Counted from the first letter of the stretch, positions 1-8,751 are shown. The stretch: 64,000 bases of DNA from JBATTK01 sp049670505 (GCA_049670505.1 JBATTK010000138.1:32166-96165); one strand, 5' to 3'. The notes: generated by a model from the sequence alone, not told the origin. Numbers and translations: made by a program.

Positions 1-2
1 AT

Positions 3-368
3 GATTATACAAGGGAAAAAACCAGGGAATACATCTTTTATGCCCTGATAACGGCCATGGATAACATTGCAAACGATAGGATATCGGATTATACGGTAGC
101 GGATTACTTTAAAATTCCGGAAAACGGGAAATTATTTTTTGATATCCTTATTAAAAATGCACAAAAATTGGGTAAAGGATACCCAAACGGAACCACAATA
201 GGTATTTTATACCGGGAAATTTTAGAAAACGGTACCGTAGTCCTCAAACCTAAAATCGAGAAAACTGGCACACTGGATTCGTATTATGGACATATGACAT
301 ATAACTGTCTAAATAGCAGTGATTTAGAAAATTTGATGCAAGAAACTGCTCTTATACAACTTCTATAA
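3..368 (+). CDS. Hypothetical protein, C-terminal part (5' end outside window)
   Basis: The reading frame is open from the first bases of the window, so this is probably the last ~121 residues of a longer protein. An ATG at 57 could also serve as start, giving 103 residues. The sequence is soluble and mixed in charge, with no membrane segment, signal peptide or motif I recognise. The end has a Leu-rich run (LIQLL). It is followed by 114 bp of AT-rich intergenic DNA and then an Lrp-type regulator on the same strand. No function is assigned. Confidence 0.5.
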   Translation, partial: DYTREKTREYIFYALITAMDNIANDRISDYTVADYFKIPENGKLFFDILIKNAQKLGKGYPNGTTIGILYREILENGTVVLKPKIEKTGTLDSYYGHMTYNCLNSSDLENLMQETALIQLL

Positions 369-482
369 CGTATTATCAGAATCATTAAAAACCAAATATG
401 TTTACATTTTTGATAAAAAAAACTAATATTTATTACATTTATTTTCTTAATTTTTTATTTTTGTTAAAAATATCACGATAAA

Positions 483-962
483 ATGAGCAAAGTAAAATTG
501 GACGAAATAGATCACCAGATTCTGGATATGTTGATCGATAATACCAGAACACCTTTTACGGATATCGCCAAGAAACTTCTAATTTCCGCAGGTACGGTTC
601 ACGTTAGGGTTAAAAAAATGGAGGAAGCGGGTATTATAAAGGGCTCCTCGCTTACCTTGGATTATGTAAAACTTGGATATGCCTTTATCGCCTATGTGGG
701 TATTTTTCTGGAGAAGACCCATCAAACCAAATTTGTGTTGGAGCGCTTGAATCAGATTCCCTATGTAACGGTAGCGCATATAACCACCGGGAAGTTCAAT
801 ATTTTCTGTAAAATACGTGCTAAAGACACCAATCACGCCAAAAACATCATTTTTAAAATAGACGATATCGATGGCATCAGTAGAACGGAGACTATGATTT
901 CCTTGGAAGAAAGCATTAATGATAAAAAGCGTTTGATGCATACCATATTCAACGAAATGTAA
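483..962 (+). CDS. Lrp/AsnC family transcriptional regulator
   Basis: A 159-residue protein with the standard Lrp/AsnC layout. An N-terminal winged helix-turn-helix (about residues 5-55; DEIDHQILDMLIDN, then the recognition region ISAGTVHVRVKKMEEAGII) is joined to a C-terminal RAM/ligand-binding alpha-beta domain (about 65-150). Members of this family form octamers or hexadecamers that sense amino acids and control amino-acid metabolism genes. Nearby genes include proline dehydrogenase and alanine dehydrogenase, which are possible targets, but this is inference. Length is normal and the ATG at 483 fits family N-termini. The ligand cannot be told from sequence. Confidence 0.93.
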   Translation: MSKVKLDEIDHQILDMLIDNTRTPFTDIAKKLLISAGTVHVRVKKMEEAGIIKGSSLTLDYVKLGYAFIAYVGIFLEKTHQTKFVLERLNQIPYVTVAHITTGKFNIFCKIRAKDTNHAKNIIFKIDDIDGISRTETMISLEESINDKKRLMHTIFNEM

Positions 963-1024
963 TTAAACTATACATAAATATAATGGTCCCGTTCCTAATG
1001 TGCGGGATTTTTACTTTTGGTCCA

Positions 1025-1540
1025 ATGAGAAAATCGGCACTTCAAGAACATGAGCTGGAACAATTTTATGGAATGTACATTGCAGTATTGGAGGACGTAG
1101 AATTGTTGGAAACTCTAGAAAATGGAATGGAAGACTTTGTACGGTTCATCAAAGGTATTCCAAATGAAAAACTTCATTATGCCTATGCAAAGGGAAAATG
1201 GACCATTGCGGAGGTAATAACCCATATTATTGACGCAGAGCGCATTTTTCAATATCGCGCTTTTCGCTTTTCTCGAAATGATAAGACACACTTGGCCGGT
1301 TTTGAACAGAACGGATATGTTTTGGAATCCAACGCTATTGATAAAAGCAAAGAAGATTTGATAGCGGAATATACATTGGTAAGAAAATGTACCTTATCCC
1401 TATTTAGGGGACTGGATAATGAAAAACTAGGACGTGAAGGTATCGCCAGTGATATTCCATGGACTGTTGGTGGATTGGGGTTTGTTATCTGCGGGCATCA
1501 GGAACATCACCAAAAGATAGTAGAGGAACGCTACCTATAG
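1025..1540 (+). CDS. DinB-like superfamily protein
   Basis: A protein of about 171 residues with the four-helix DinB/YfiT-like fold. Putative metal-binding histidines are seen in ITHIIDAERIF and near the C-terminus in GHQEHHQKIVEERYL. The WTIAEVITHIIDAERIF segment is typical of family members. Such proteins are metal-dependent enzymes or thiol transferases of mostly unknown substrate. The frame is open back to an ATG at 983, but the ATG at 1025 (MRKSALQEHE) fits the family N-terminus better and avoids a low-complexity hydrophobic extension. It lies 60 bp after the Lrp gene and may be co-transcribed with it. Confidence 0.82.
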   Translation: MRKSALQEHELEQFYGMYIAVLEDVELLETLENGMEDFVRFIKGIPNEKLHYAYAKGKWTIAEVITHIIDAERIFQYRAFRFSRNDKTHLAGFEQNGYVLESNAIDKSKEDLIAEYTLVRKCTLSLFRGLDNEKLGREGIASDIPWTVGGLGFVICGHQEHHQKIVEERYL

Positions 1541-1541
1541 G

Positions 1542-1877
1542 TTATTCCAAATCACTGTCCTCGTCAAATTCCTGGTCCGCGGTCATCTCCGCATCAATTT
1601 CACCCGAATTGACCTCTTCTAGGATAGCCTCTGGCTTGCTTTCCAATTCCTTTTCCATAACATCATCAAAATTGGCTATGAAATTGGACAAATTCTTACT
1701 TATCTTGACCAGATAAAGCGTATCTTTCGTTCTAAGTTCCACTGTTTCAATGATTTCCCCTTTTGCATTCTTAAACGAAATGATATCACCATCACCGTAG
1801 CCGTGCGGATAAGTTTCAATGAGGAGGGCCGCCACTTCGTGGTTTAATTTTTTGTAATCTATCAGTACTCTTTTCAT
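1542..1877 (-). CDS. Conserved hypothetical acidic protein
   Basis: About 111 residues from the start MKRVLIDYKKL, which I prefer over an ATG eight codons upstream (1901) because related flavobacterial proteins, as I recall them, begin this way. The N-terminal two thirds form a compact alpha-beta region (GYGDGDIISFKNAKGE). The last 35 residues are a strongly acidic, probably disordered tail rich in Glu and Asp. There is no signal peptide or membrane segment. It lies directly upstream of aroB on the same strand. Function is unknown. Confidence 0.72.
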   Translation of the reverse strand: MKRVLIDYKKLNHEVAALLIETYPHGYGDGDIISFKNAKGEIIETVELRTKDTLYLVKISKNLSNFIANFDDVMEKELESKPEAILEEVNSGEIDAEMTADQEFDEDSDLE

Positions 1878-1976
1878 AGTTAGGTTATTTTGGTATTCCA
1901 TTATCCTAAACTATAGCTTTTTTACGTCCGTAATTTTAAAGAGTTGTCAAACGTACAATTTTAGTATATGTAGTGC

Positions 1977-3038
1977 CTATTCTTTGTAGTAAGCAAATGC
2001 TTGGGCGAACAAATCTTCAGGTACCCTAACATCGATAACCGTTTCACCTATATGCTTGATCAATACAAAATTCACATTGCCGTGGGAGTTTTTCTTATCG
2101 AATTTCAACAAGGATAGGATTTCTTCGATATCGGTATTTGAAAAATCGACTTTTTTATATCGGGACAGGAAACTTGTTTTTATATCATGGAGTTCGTCTT
2201 GGGAGAGTCCCTCCAATTTATAGGAAAGAAAAGCCTCCAGTATCATTCCCACCGCAATGGCCTCCCCATGCAATAGAAGATCGTGCTCCGGACTTTCCAA
2301 AAAATGCGATTCAATGGCGTGTCCGAGGGTATGCCCAAAATTCAGGATTTTACGAAAATGTTGTTCGGTAGGATCCTGTAGTACTACTTCATTTTTTAGG
2401 ACTACGGAATTATGGATAAGGAGATCCATATCCTCAAAATTGGAAACGGACTTCAAACTTTTCCAATACGCTGCATCCCGTATCAATCCATGTTTTAGCA
2501 TCTCGGCAAAACCACTTTGAAGTTGACGCTCTTCCAAGGTCTTTAAAAAATGGGGGATCACTAATACCATTTTTGGTTGATTAATGACCCCGATTTGATT
2601 CTTGAGCGCGCCCAGATCCACTCCTGTCTTTCCTCCAACCGATGCATCTACCATGGCCAATAGGGTAGTAGGGACATTAATGAAATCTATGCCGCGCTTG
2701 TAGCATGAAGCTACAAAACCACCTAGATCGGTTACTACGCCGCCCCCTAGATTGATCAGAATACTTTTCCGATCGGCATCCAGTTCAGACATACGCTCCC
2801 AAACCTGGGTACAGGTATGAATGTTTTTGTGGATTTCACCGGCCTCTATTTCAATTATCTCAAATGCATAATCGCGTTCTAACTGCACTAAAAAGTTGGG
2901 CAGACAGTGTTGGTGCGTGTTCTCGTCTACAAGGATAAAAACTTTGGAATAGTTACTTTTGGCCAGATGTGAATTTAGCAGGGTATAGGCCGTTTCGTTA
3001 AAATGGACAGCGTAGGTGGAAGTAGTAATGGATTCCAT
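1977..3038 (-). CDS. aroB: 3-dehydroquinate synthase
   Basis: A 353-residue enzyme that converts DAHP to 3-dehydroquinate, the second step of the shikimate pathway. The NAD-binding glycine-rich stretch (GGGVVTDLGGFVASCYKRG, about residues 97-115) and the lysine region around VDASVGGKTGVD are clear. The zinc ligand regions (MLKHGLIRDA and FGHTLGHAIE) are also intact. Length matches bacterial AroB. It is cytoplasmic and is followed on the same strand by the acidic hypothetical gene 100 bp away. It is divergent from the proline dehydrogenase gene, with a shared 142 bp promoter region. Confidence 0.97.
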   Translation of the reverse strand: MESITTSTYAVHFNETAYTLLNSHLAKSNYSKVFILVDENTHQHCLPNFLVQLERDYAFEIIEIEAGEIHKNIHTCTQVWERMSELDADRKSILINLGGGVVTDLGGFVASCYKRGIDFINVPTTLLAMVDASVGGKTGVDLGALKNQIGVINQPKMVLVIPHFLKTLEERQLQSGFAEMLKHGLIRDAAYWKSLKSVSNFEDMDLLIHNSVVLKNEVVLQDPTEQHFRKILNFGHTLGHAIESHFLESPEHDLLLHGEAIAVGMILEAFLSYKLEGLSQDELHDIKTSFLSRYKKVDFSNTDIEEILSLLKFDKKNSHGNVNFVLIKHIGETVIDVRVPEDLFAQAFAYYKE

Positions 3039-3150
3039 AAATTCTTCTTTTATTATGCCTGAAATCCCAACAACAGCCGGAAGGGATTAATATAGGTTTA
3101 AGACACAAAATAAAGCTTATTTTTAATCAATGGAATACAATTTCTGTGAT

Positions 3151-3158
3151 TATATTTG
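3151..3158 (+). promoter_or_regulatory. Bacteroidota-type -7 promoter element of the proline dehydrogenase gene
   Basis: TATATTTG matches the Bacteroidota consensus TAnnTTTG and lies 22 bp before the ATG at 3181, leaving a plausible short 5' leader. A convincing -33 TTG was not found. This spacing also supports the start at 3181 over a TTG at 3172. Confidence 0.5.
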
Positions 3159-3180
3159 ATTCGTTAAAAAATTGATAGAA

Positions 3181-4347
3181 ATGTCCTCTTTTTTTGAAGA
3201 TACTGCAACCGCATTTGCTTTAAAGACCGACTCCGAACTGGAACGGGCCTATTTTTTGTTCAAGTTGATAGGTAATGAACCTTTGGTAAAAATAGGCACC
3301 GCCGTTACCAATTTTGCCATTAAGGCACACCTCCCCGTTGAGGGATTGATACGCGCCACGGTCTTTGATCATTTCTGTGGTGGTGTCAACGAAGATGATT
3401 GTATGCCGGTGGTAGATAAAATGTGGGAGAAAGGAGTCTGTTCCGTATTGGATTATTCGGTAGAAGGAAAGGAGGATGAAGATCCTTTGGATAATGCATT
3501 GGCCATGATCTTAAAGGTGCTGGACTTTGTAAAAGAGAAAGATGCAATTCCCTTTGCGGTTTTTAAACCAACGGGCTATGGAAGGCGTGCCTTGTTCAGA
3601 AAGATAGGGGAAGGGCAGTCTTTGACAACTGCCGAGCAGGCAGAATGGAAAAGGGTAGTGGGGCGTTTTGATACTACTTGCAAAAAAGCCTATGACCTGG
3701 ATGTTTCCTTATTGATCGATGCCGAAGAAAGTTGGATGCAAGATGCCGCCGATCGTTTGGTAGAGGATATGATGCGCAAGTACAATAGGAAGAAGGCCAT
3801 TGTGTTCAATACCTTGCAAATGTATCGTTGGGACCGAATGGACTATTTGAAAAGCTTGCATGAACGGGCTCTGGAAGCCGACTTTAAAATTGGTATTAAG
3901 ACGGTTCGTGGCGCCTATATGGAAAAAGAGAACGATAGGGCGGAAGAAAAAGGTTATCCCACGCCCATATGCGCGTCCAAGAAGGCCACCGATGCGAATT
4001 TTGATTCCGCTATTTCCTTTATCATTACACATTTGGATACGATATCTGTTTTTGCAGGTACCCATAACGAGGCTAGTAGCCAACGACTAATGGAACTTAT
4101 GCAAAAAGAGAATATTGCCAATAATGATGAACAGATCTGGTTTGGGCAGTTGTATGGAATGAGTGATCATATTTCGTTCAACCTTGCCGCAAAGGGATAC
4201 AATGTGGCCAAATATTTGCCTTTTGGTCCGGTCCGCGATGTTATGCCCTATCTGATACGAAGGGCGGAGGAAAACACTTCTGTAGCCGGACAGACCAATC
4301 GGGAGTTGGAATTATTGAAAAAGGAGCGGAAACGAAGGAAAATCTAG
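3181..4347 (+). CDS. Proline dehydrogenase
   Basis: About 388 residues. An FAD-dependent (beta-alpha)8-barrel enzyme that oxidises proline to pyrroline-5-carboxylate at the membrane surface and feeds electrons to quinone. Conserved barrel motifs are present: TVRGAYMEKEND (substrate and FAD contact), AGTHNEAS, GQLYGMSD and the C-terminal YLIRRAEENTS with the substrate-binding arginines. It is the single-domain form; no P5C dehydrogenase or PutA fusion is present here. The ATG at 3181 (MSSFFEDTATAF) is preferred over the TTG three codons upstream. The gene stands alone on its strand. Confidence 0.95.
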   Translation: MSSFFEDTATAFALKTDSELERAYFLFKLIGNEPLVKIGTAVTNFAIKAHLPVEGLIRATVFDHFCGGVNEDDCMPVVDKMWEKGVCSVLDYSVEGKEDEDPLDNALAMILKVLDFVKEKDAIPFAVFKPTGYGRRALFRKIGEGQSLTTAEQAEWKRVVGRFDTTCKKAYDLDVSLLIDAEESWMQDAADRLVEDMMRKYNRKKAIVFNTLQMYRWDRMDYLKSLHERALEADFKIGIKTVRGAYMEKENDRAEEKGYPTPICASKKATDANFDSAISFIITHLDTISVFAGTHNEASSQRLMELMQKENIANNDEQIWFGQLYGMSDHISFNLAAKGYNVAKYLPFGPVRDVMPYLIRRAEENTSVAGQTNRELELLKKERKRRKI

Positions 4348-4362
4348 TTTGTCCCCATGGAA

Positions 4363-5226
4363 TTATTCTTGCTCCATCATCTGAATGGCAGCAGCTACGA
4401 ACATTTCTATGGACCCCTTCCGATATTCGAAAAACAGGTCGGGTTCTATTAATTCTATTTCCATCAAAATGAATTCTCCCTCCTTGATCAATCCATCCAC
4501 CCGAGCGTATAGGATGCCCTCACCAAATTGGGATAGAATATGGGAAGCTGTTGCTATGATGCTGTTATCGGGTTCAAATGGTTTTGTGATTCCCCCGTAC
4601 TCCGACTGTACCCTGAATTCGCCCGATGCTGCCTTCTTTAATACCGTATGTGAGTAATGTCCATTAAAAAATAAGAGGGACAGTTCACCAAAGCTTTGTA
4701 CTTCCGGCATAAACTTTTGAACGAGTAGGTCGCGCTCAAATGCAATGGTTTTGTACTTTTTTTGCACTTTTGCCACTTCTTTAGGTACGAACATCTCGGT
4801 TAAAAAAGCACTAGCGGATATCGCCGGTTTTATAACTGCCTGTTGCCATTCCAATTCCTTCAGTCGGGATAGATCCAGATCAGGGGTTTGATCTATAAAA
4901 AGCGAAGGAACGATTTTTACCCCCTCTTCCTCCAATTTTTTCAAGTAAAATTTATGTTGATTGGATCGTATAGTAGAAATGGGATTCAGTGTTTTGATAC
5001 CGTAATTTTCAATACGCCTAAGCCATGCTGAAAAGGTTTCCGGATGAAGGTGATAATCCCATATGGACCGAATGATCAGGTTATCATATATTGCCCAATT
5101 TATAGACGGGTCGTCCCAGACCAGGGCTTCGGCGATGATATTCTTTTTCCCAAAAAGCGATAGGAGGGCTTGTTCACTCGTTGTTAGGGAACTAACCTCT
5201 TTGCAAGTCACGATACCAATTTTCAT
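4363..5226 (-). CDS. ATP-grasp domain protein (RimK/glutathione synthetase-like)
   Basis: A 287-residue protein with an N-terminal Rossmann-like subdomain (MKIGIVTCKEVSSL) and an ATP-grasp fold. Visible elements are QAVIKPAISASA (ATP-binding Lys), ERDLLVQKFMPEVQSFGELS, and the acidic metal-binding end FILMEIELIEPDLFF. Relatives ligate carboxylates to amines or thiols; some act in small-molecule biosynthesis. The substrate cannot be told from the sequence. The start overlaps the stop of the upstream DUF4258 gene by 4 bp, so the two are translationally coupled. It converges on the proline dehydrogenase gene, with 15 bp between the stops. Confidence 0.85.
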   Translation of the reverse strand: MKIGIVTCKEVSSLTTSEQALLSLFGKKNIIAEALVWDDPSINWAIYDNLIIRSIWDYHLHPETFSAWLRRIENYGIKTLNPISTIRSNQHKFYLKKLEEEGVKIVPSLFIDQTPDLDLSRLKELEWQQAVIKPAISASAFLTEMFVPKEVAKVQKKYKTIAFERDLLVQKFMPEVQSFGELSLLFFNGHYSHTVLKKAASGEFRVQSEYGGITKPFEPDNSIIATASHILSQFGEGILYARVDGLIKEGEFILMEIELIEPDLFFEYRKGSIEMFVAAAIQMMEQE

Positions 5227-5615
5227 TTCATGCTTTTTAGGCTTATGCTTTCCACGATGACTTTTTCTTTACAGTTCTTCACGTTCAGAACAGCCTCCGT
5301 TTCCTTAAGCTCACCTTCTATCAAATACGTCTTACAGGGTTTAGACCGGGTATCGCTTTTTCCAAAATCAATATCGCCTTCTTCTAAAAAATAGCGGATA
5401 TCCATAGTGTCCAGCTCCTTATGCCGTAGCATGGCATCTATACTTTCGGAATACGAAAGGGGTTTGGAACGTAGATCCTGTAGCACCCTACAATTGGGGA
5501 AATAGCAAAATTCCGTACCTGTTTCCTCCGATTTCTTTTTAAAGAAAAAAACCAAAAATACGAGTCCGATCGAGAGCCCGAACAAAAAAAAACCCAAACG
5601 TTTCAAAAAAGCCAT
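5223..5615 (-). CDS. Membrane-anchored DUF4258 family protein
   Basis: 130 residues: one N-terminal membrane segment (about residues 5-27, FLFGLSIGLVFLVFFF), then a small periplasmic domain. FCYFPNCRVLQDLRSKPL followed by YFLEEGDIDFGKSDT is typical of flavobacterial proteins annotated as DUF4258, as far as I recall them. Cys residues in YFPNC, SKPC and VKNC suggest possible disulfides. It overlaps the ATP-grasp gene by 4 bp and forms an operon with it. No biochemical role is known. Confidence 0.75.
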   Translation of the reverse strand: MAFLKRLGFFLFGLSIGLVFLVFFFKKKSEETGTEFCYFPNCRVLQDLRSKPLSYSESIDAMLRHKELDTMDIRYFLEEGDIDFGKSDTRSKPCKTYLIEGELKETEAVLNVKNCKEKVIVESISLKSMK

Positions 5616-5769
5616 ATACTCATTTAATATTTTGGAAAAACCATTGCTAAGCGACTTTCTGCGGCGTCAATGCCCAAAGATGACATGGTTCGATATCTAA
5701 AACAGGCCAAGGGAGAGTTCCTCCATAACGTAATCGCTTCAAGGCACAAAGATAGGATAGTTCGGCCGA

Positions 5770-6969
5770 TCAAAAAATAAGAAAATTAATATCGCTATAG
5801 GAAAGATCAAACCATTCCCCAACGGATTTGTTGGTCAATATACCATGGTATAGATACAATCCGTTCCGTAGTCCCTTATCAAACCGAAGGGCATTCTCCA
5901 ATCCGCCGTCTTCTCCTATTTTTAAGAGGTAGGGGGTAAAGATATTGCTGATAGAAATGGAGGAAGTCTTGGGATAGCGAGATGGTATATTGGGCACCCC
6001 ATAATGGATGACCCCGTATTTTTCTTTTGTAGGCTTATCGTGAGTCGTGATCTCACTGGTTTCAAAACAACCGCCCATATCTATACTTACATCAATAATT
6101 ACCGCGCCTTTTTTCATATGCTCCACCATAGTATTGGTAACTACTACCGGGGATCGATCTTTGCCTCTTGCAGCTCCAATGGCAACATCACAGCGTTTTA
6201 AAGCCTTCAATAGGTTTTTGGGCTGTATGGTAGAGGTGTATACCGTTTGTCTTAAGTTGGTCTGTATGTTTCGTAATTTGGTAATGGAATTATCGAAGAT
6301 TTTTATATTGGCACCAAGACCTATCGCCGACCGTGCAGCAAACTCGCCCACCGTACCGGCTCCTATAATAACTACCTCCACCGGAGGTACACCGCTAATA
6401 TTACCGAACATAAGGCCGTTGCCCTTATTGGTAGCGGCCATAATTTCCGAAGCGATCAAAACGGAAGAGATACCGGCAATCTCACTTAAAGAACGTACCG
6501 CCGGGTATTTGCCATCGTCATCGCGAATGTATTCAAAGGCTATGGCCGTTATCCGCCTTTTGGCCATTTCCTCAAAATATTGTTTGGACTGTGTTTTTAT
6601 CTGCAAAGCGGAAATTACCGTAGTCTGTGGATTGATCATTTGTATTTCCGAAATGGTAACCGGCTCCACCTTTAAAAGTAGGGGGCAGGAAAACACTTTT
6701 TTGGTATCCTTGCTAATCTCGGCGCCTGCATTGGTATAGTCCAAATCGGAGAAATGAGATCCTTCTCCCGCACCTGCCTCTATAAGCACACGATGTCCAT
6801 GGGCGGTAATAGCGTTTACGGCATCAGGGGTAAGGCAAATACGTTTTTCCTGATATTGGTTTTCTTTGGGAATCCCAATAAAGAGTTCTCCTTTTTGTTT
6901 TAAAACTTCCAGGGTTTCTTCTTGCGGTAGTAATTGTTGTTTACTAAAGGGGGAGGAGGGTTGGTCCAT
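5770..6969 (-). CDS. ald: Alanine dehydrogenase
   Basis: 399 residues, family AlaDH/PNT. Catalyses the NAD-dependent interconversion of alanine with pyruvate and ammonia. The N-terminal substrate domain has GIPKENQYQEKRICLTPDAV with the conserved Lys and Arg. The Rossmann domain carries VVIIGAGTVGEFAARSAIGLG (about 198-218), and IDVSIDMGGCFETS and HYGVPNIPSRYP are also conserved. The ~40-residue N-terminal extension and the C-terminal tail are, from memory, typical of Bacteroidota members. In many flavobacteria I expect tsaE and porX beside this gene; here they are displaced by accessory genes. Confidence 0.93.
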   Translation of the reverse strand: MDQPSSPFSKQQLLPQEETLEVLKQKGELFIGIPKENQYQEKRICLTPDAVNAITAHGHRVLIEAGAGEGSHFSDLDYTNAGAEISKDTKKVFSCPLLLKVEPVTISEIQMINPQTTVISALQIKTQSKQYFEEMAKRRITAIAFEYIRDDDGKYPAVRSLSEIAGISSVLIASEIMAATNKGNGLMFGNISGVPPVEVVIIGAGTVGEFAARSAIGLGANIKIFDNSITKLRNIQTNLRQTVYTSTIQPKNLLKALKRCDVAIGAARGKDRSPVVVTNTMVEHMKKGAVIIDVSIDMGGCFETSEITTHDKPTKEKYGVIHYGVPNIPSRYPKTSSISISNIFTPYLLKIGEDGGLENALRFDKGLRNGLYLYHGILTNKSVGEWFDLSYSDINFLIF

Positions 6970-7195
6970 AAATAAAGGTGCATCTATTCTCCGGGATTAG
7001 GGCAAACCCGATAACTATTGAAACAAAGCTACGATTTTTTTAATGAAGTTTAATTTGGAAAGCAAGCTGCTATTGCGTGTAGTACGTTGTTGGTTGAATT
7101 GGACCTAAGGGGTAGTGATAGGACCATTTTTTATTAGGGTTAGGGAATAGTTAGATTAAAAACGCAGAATGGTAATACCAATGGATATCCAAGGC

Positions 7196-7765
7196 TTAGG
7201 AAGCCTTCATGTCACTAGTGTTCTGATGTTTATCCTCTTTTTCCTCTTCCAATTCTTCTTTTTCCTGATACGCTTTTAATTCCGCATCCATGGCCTCCAG
7301 GTCAATACCGTGAACATATTTGTCAAAAAGCTTCACCCGTATAAAATAGACTATAGGTATGATCACCATACAAACCGGTAAAAGCCACATAAGCTCCTCT
7401 TTATCCAGTTTAGCCGTTTCGCTCGATATAAATAAAGTGATAAGTTGGAAGGCATACATTGCAATTGGAACTATAATTGCATGATACCACCAATGCTTAC
7501 AGGTTAAAAACCAGAAAGTGAGCAGAATTAGCGGTATAGTCTTGGTTAGTATGTACCAAAAAAGCGTACTTACGTCCGCGAAACCGAAATTCGTTATGGT
7601 AAGTCCCAGAATATTCCAAGACGCTTCAGGGTCTTGTGGCAAATACTCATATAAGTAAAAAATGATAGGAGAAATAGTTATGAATAGCGCCATTAAGCCT
7701 TCGATAATCAACTTTTTCTTAATGCTAACTTTATCCTTTCGCTCCGGTACATCCATATTTTTCAT
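7196..7765 (-). CDS. HWW-motif membrane protein, single-domain copy 1
   Basis: 189 residues, no named family recognised. About four membrane segments (residues ~18-38, ~58-82, ~86-108, ~125-145) carry the signature LTCKHWWYHAIIVPIAMYAF shared with four other proteins in this window. The C-terminal 45 residues are cytoplasmic-looking, highly charged and coiled-coil-like (IDLEAMDAELKAYQEKEELE). It resembles the 8752-9303 protein along its whole length. A 45-residue lipoprotein gene and a terminator-like hairpin lie just upstream, as in that second copy. A membrane scaffold or sensor role is possible but unproven. Confidence 0.75.
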   Translation of the reverse strand: MKNMDVPERKDKVSIKKKLIIEGLMALFITISPIIFYLYEYLPQDPEASWNILGLTITNFGFADVSTLFWYILTKTIPLILLTFWFLTCKHWWYHAIIVPIAMYAFQLITLFISSETAKLDKEELMWLLPVCMVIIPIVYFIRVKLFDKYVHGIDLEAMDAELKAYQEKEELEEEKEDKHQNTSDMKAS

Positions 7766-7802
7766 ATAACAAACATTTCAAGAATTTATTGTACCAAACA
7801 AA

Positions 7803-7827
7803 AAAAGAGCAGCTAGGCTGCCCTTTT
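7803..7827 (-). terminator. Hairpin terminator or attenuator between lipoprotein 1 and HWW protein 1
   Basis: On the minus strand a stem AAAAGGGCAGC/GCTGCTCTTTT with a 3-nt loop (one G-U pair) is followed by a T run. It lies after the lipoprotein stop and before the start of the membrane protein, so it should limit read-through into that gene. Confidence 0.65.
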
Positions 7828-7848
7828 AAAATTTATAAGGCTTACATT

Positions 7849-7986
7849 TTATTTTCTCACCAGTTTTTTTCGATCAATACCCTGTTCGTATAATTGATCG
7901 TCTTCCGTTGCACTGCTTGAATCGCAAGAAACGGCCAAAAGGGTTACACAAGTCAACAATCCGAATAAAATTTTCTTAGTCTTCAT
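7849..7986 (-). CDS. Small lipoprotein, cassette copy 1
   Basis: 45 residues. Starts MKTKKILFGLL, has a hydrophobic signal segment and a lipobox-like LAVSC with Cys21 as the lipidated residue. The mature part is only ~25 residues and acidic then basic (CDSSSATEDD, then LYEQGIDRKK). A paralogue at 9404-9541 shares the signal peptide, the lipobox and the DSS...EDD.LYEQGI pattern. It is followed by a hairpin and then by an HWW membrane protein, in the same order as copy 2. It is probably anchored in the periplasm or outer membrane. Function is unknown; co-duplication suggests that it works with the membrane protein. Confidence 0.7.
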   Translation of the reverse strand: MKTKKILFGLLTCVTLLAVSCDSSSATEDDQLYEQGIDRKKLVRK

Positions 7987-8027
7987 AATTAAAAGGTTTT
8001 AGTTAAAGATTTGTTATATTTCTGCAT

Positions 8028-8115
8028 TAAAAGTAGGAAAAAAATGCATAATGATTTGTTGCTTGTCGAAAAAAAAGGCATTTTAGCGTAAAAAATATGA
8101 TTTCATCTAAAAAAA
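8028..8115 (-). promoter_or_regulatory. Promoter with phased repeat array upstream of lipoprotein 1
   Basis: On the minus strand a -7-like TACTTTTA (8028-8035) precedes the lipoprotein gene by about 40 bp. Upstream are three related motifs, seen on the plus strand as TTGTCGAAAAAA, TTTAGCGTAAAAAA and TTTCATCTAAAAAA. Their central CG/CT dinucleotides fall at about 8067, 8087 and 8107, that is every 20 bp. The same layout occurs in copy 2. This suggests activator sites on one face of the helix. Confidence 0.5.
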
Positions 8116-8224
8116 TATTAAGGATTGAAAACGATACCATATAGCCTGCTCAAGACAATTTGAATCCCCTTCCTATCTTCGGAATTCTTGCCTAGCGAAA
8201 GCCGAATAATTGTTGCTGCGAGAG

Positions 8225-8647
8225 GTATTTATATTTGGGAAAACATACGGGTTAAAGTCGATTACAGTCGAATCATCTTCTTTCGGAAATCTAATTTTTT
8301 TGAATACCCATTTTCCCTACGGTAGACCACTCTTTTTGTATTATTCCCATTTGATATCCAAACCCAAACGTTTGATCGGACTGCCCGAAAATTTTTCTTT
8401 ATCCAAAGGGGTTGATCCGGAAAGGAAAGCGTGCATTCTTCGCATATGGTGTTGCAGCAGGAAGTAAATGGCACCAAGTTTCTTTTAGAAGGGGTAAGTA
8501 AAAGTATGTTCTAATGTAAACCACTGGTCATAGCGTAGATTGCCTATGACCGCCAACAAGGTAACAGTATCTTTGAGTTCTGCTCATACCAGTTGTCTTA
8601 AACGGCCTATGGCACATTACAGGAACGTTCATCTTTTGGAACCTAAT
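8225..8647 (-). pseudogene. Decayed fragment of porX (PglZ domain part)
   Basis: By eye this stretch aligns with about 24310-24800 inside the intact porX gene. Clear shared blocks are the one around 8335-8395 (CCCATTTGATATCCAAACCC against CCCATTTAATATCCAAACCC) and the one around 8530-8590 (CTGGTCATAGCGTAGATTG against TTGGTCATACCGTAAATTG). A segment of more than 60 bp is missing between two aligned blocks, and stops and frameshifts prevent any product. It lies between the two lipoprotein/HWW cassettes, about 15 kb from the intact gene. Boundaries are approximate. Confidence 0.75.
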
Positions 8648-8657
8648 CGTTAATAAA

Positions 8658-8689
8658 AGGTCTATTTTACTTAGTGTCAAAATAGACCT
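8658..8689 (-). terminator. Hairpin terminator of HWW protein 2
   Basis: A perfect 11-bp inverted repeat, AGGTCTATTTT/AAAATAGACCT with a 10-nt loop. Read on the minus strand it is followed by TTTTATTAA. It lies about 60 bp past the stop of the 8752-9303 gene and fits an intrinsic terminator for it. Confidence 0.6.
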
Positions 8690-8751
8690 AAGTATACATT
8701 AAAATAATTTCGTGAAAAATTTTTGAAGTAATACCAAGGGGTGGTGCAAGC

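Noticed and set aside
5670..5780. 36-codon frame on the plus strand (MPKDDMVRYLKQAKG...) between the DUF4258 gene and ald
   Set aside because: Looks protein-like but is short, overlaps the ald stop on the other strand, has no recognisable family and no promoter evidence.
6047..6739. 230-codon open frame antisense to ald
   Set aside because: Antisense shadow of a well-conserved gene; composition mirrors the ald codons.
8210..8477. Two overlapping frames of 71-85 codons on opposite strands
   Set aside because: They fall inside the decayed porX fragment and are remnants, not genes.
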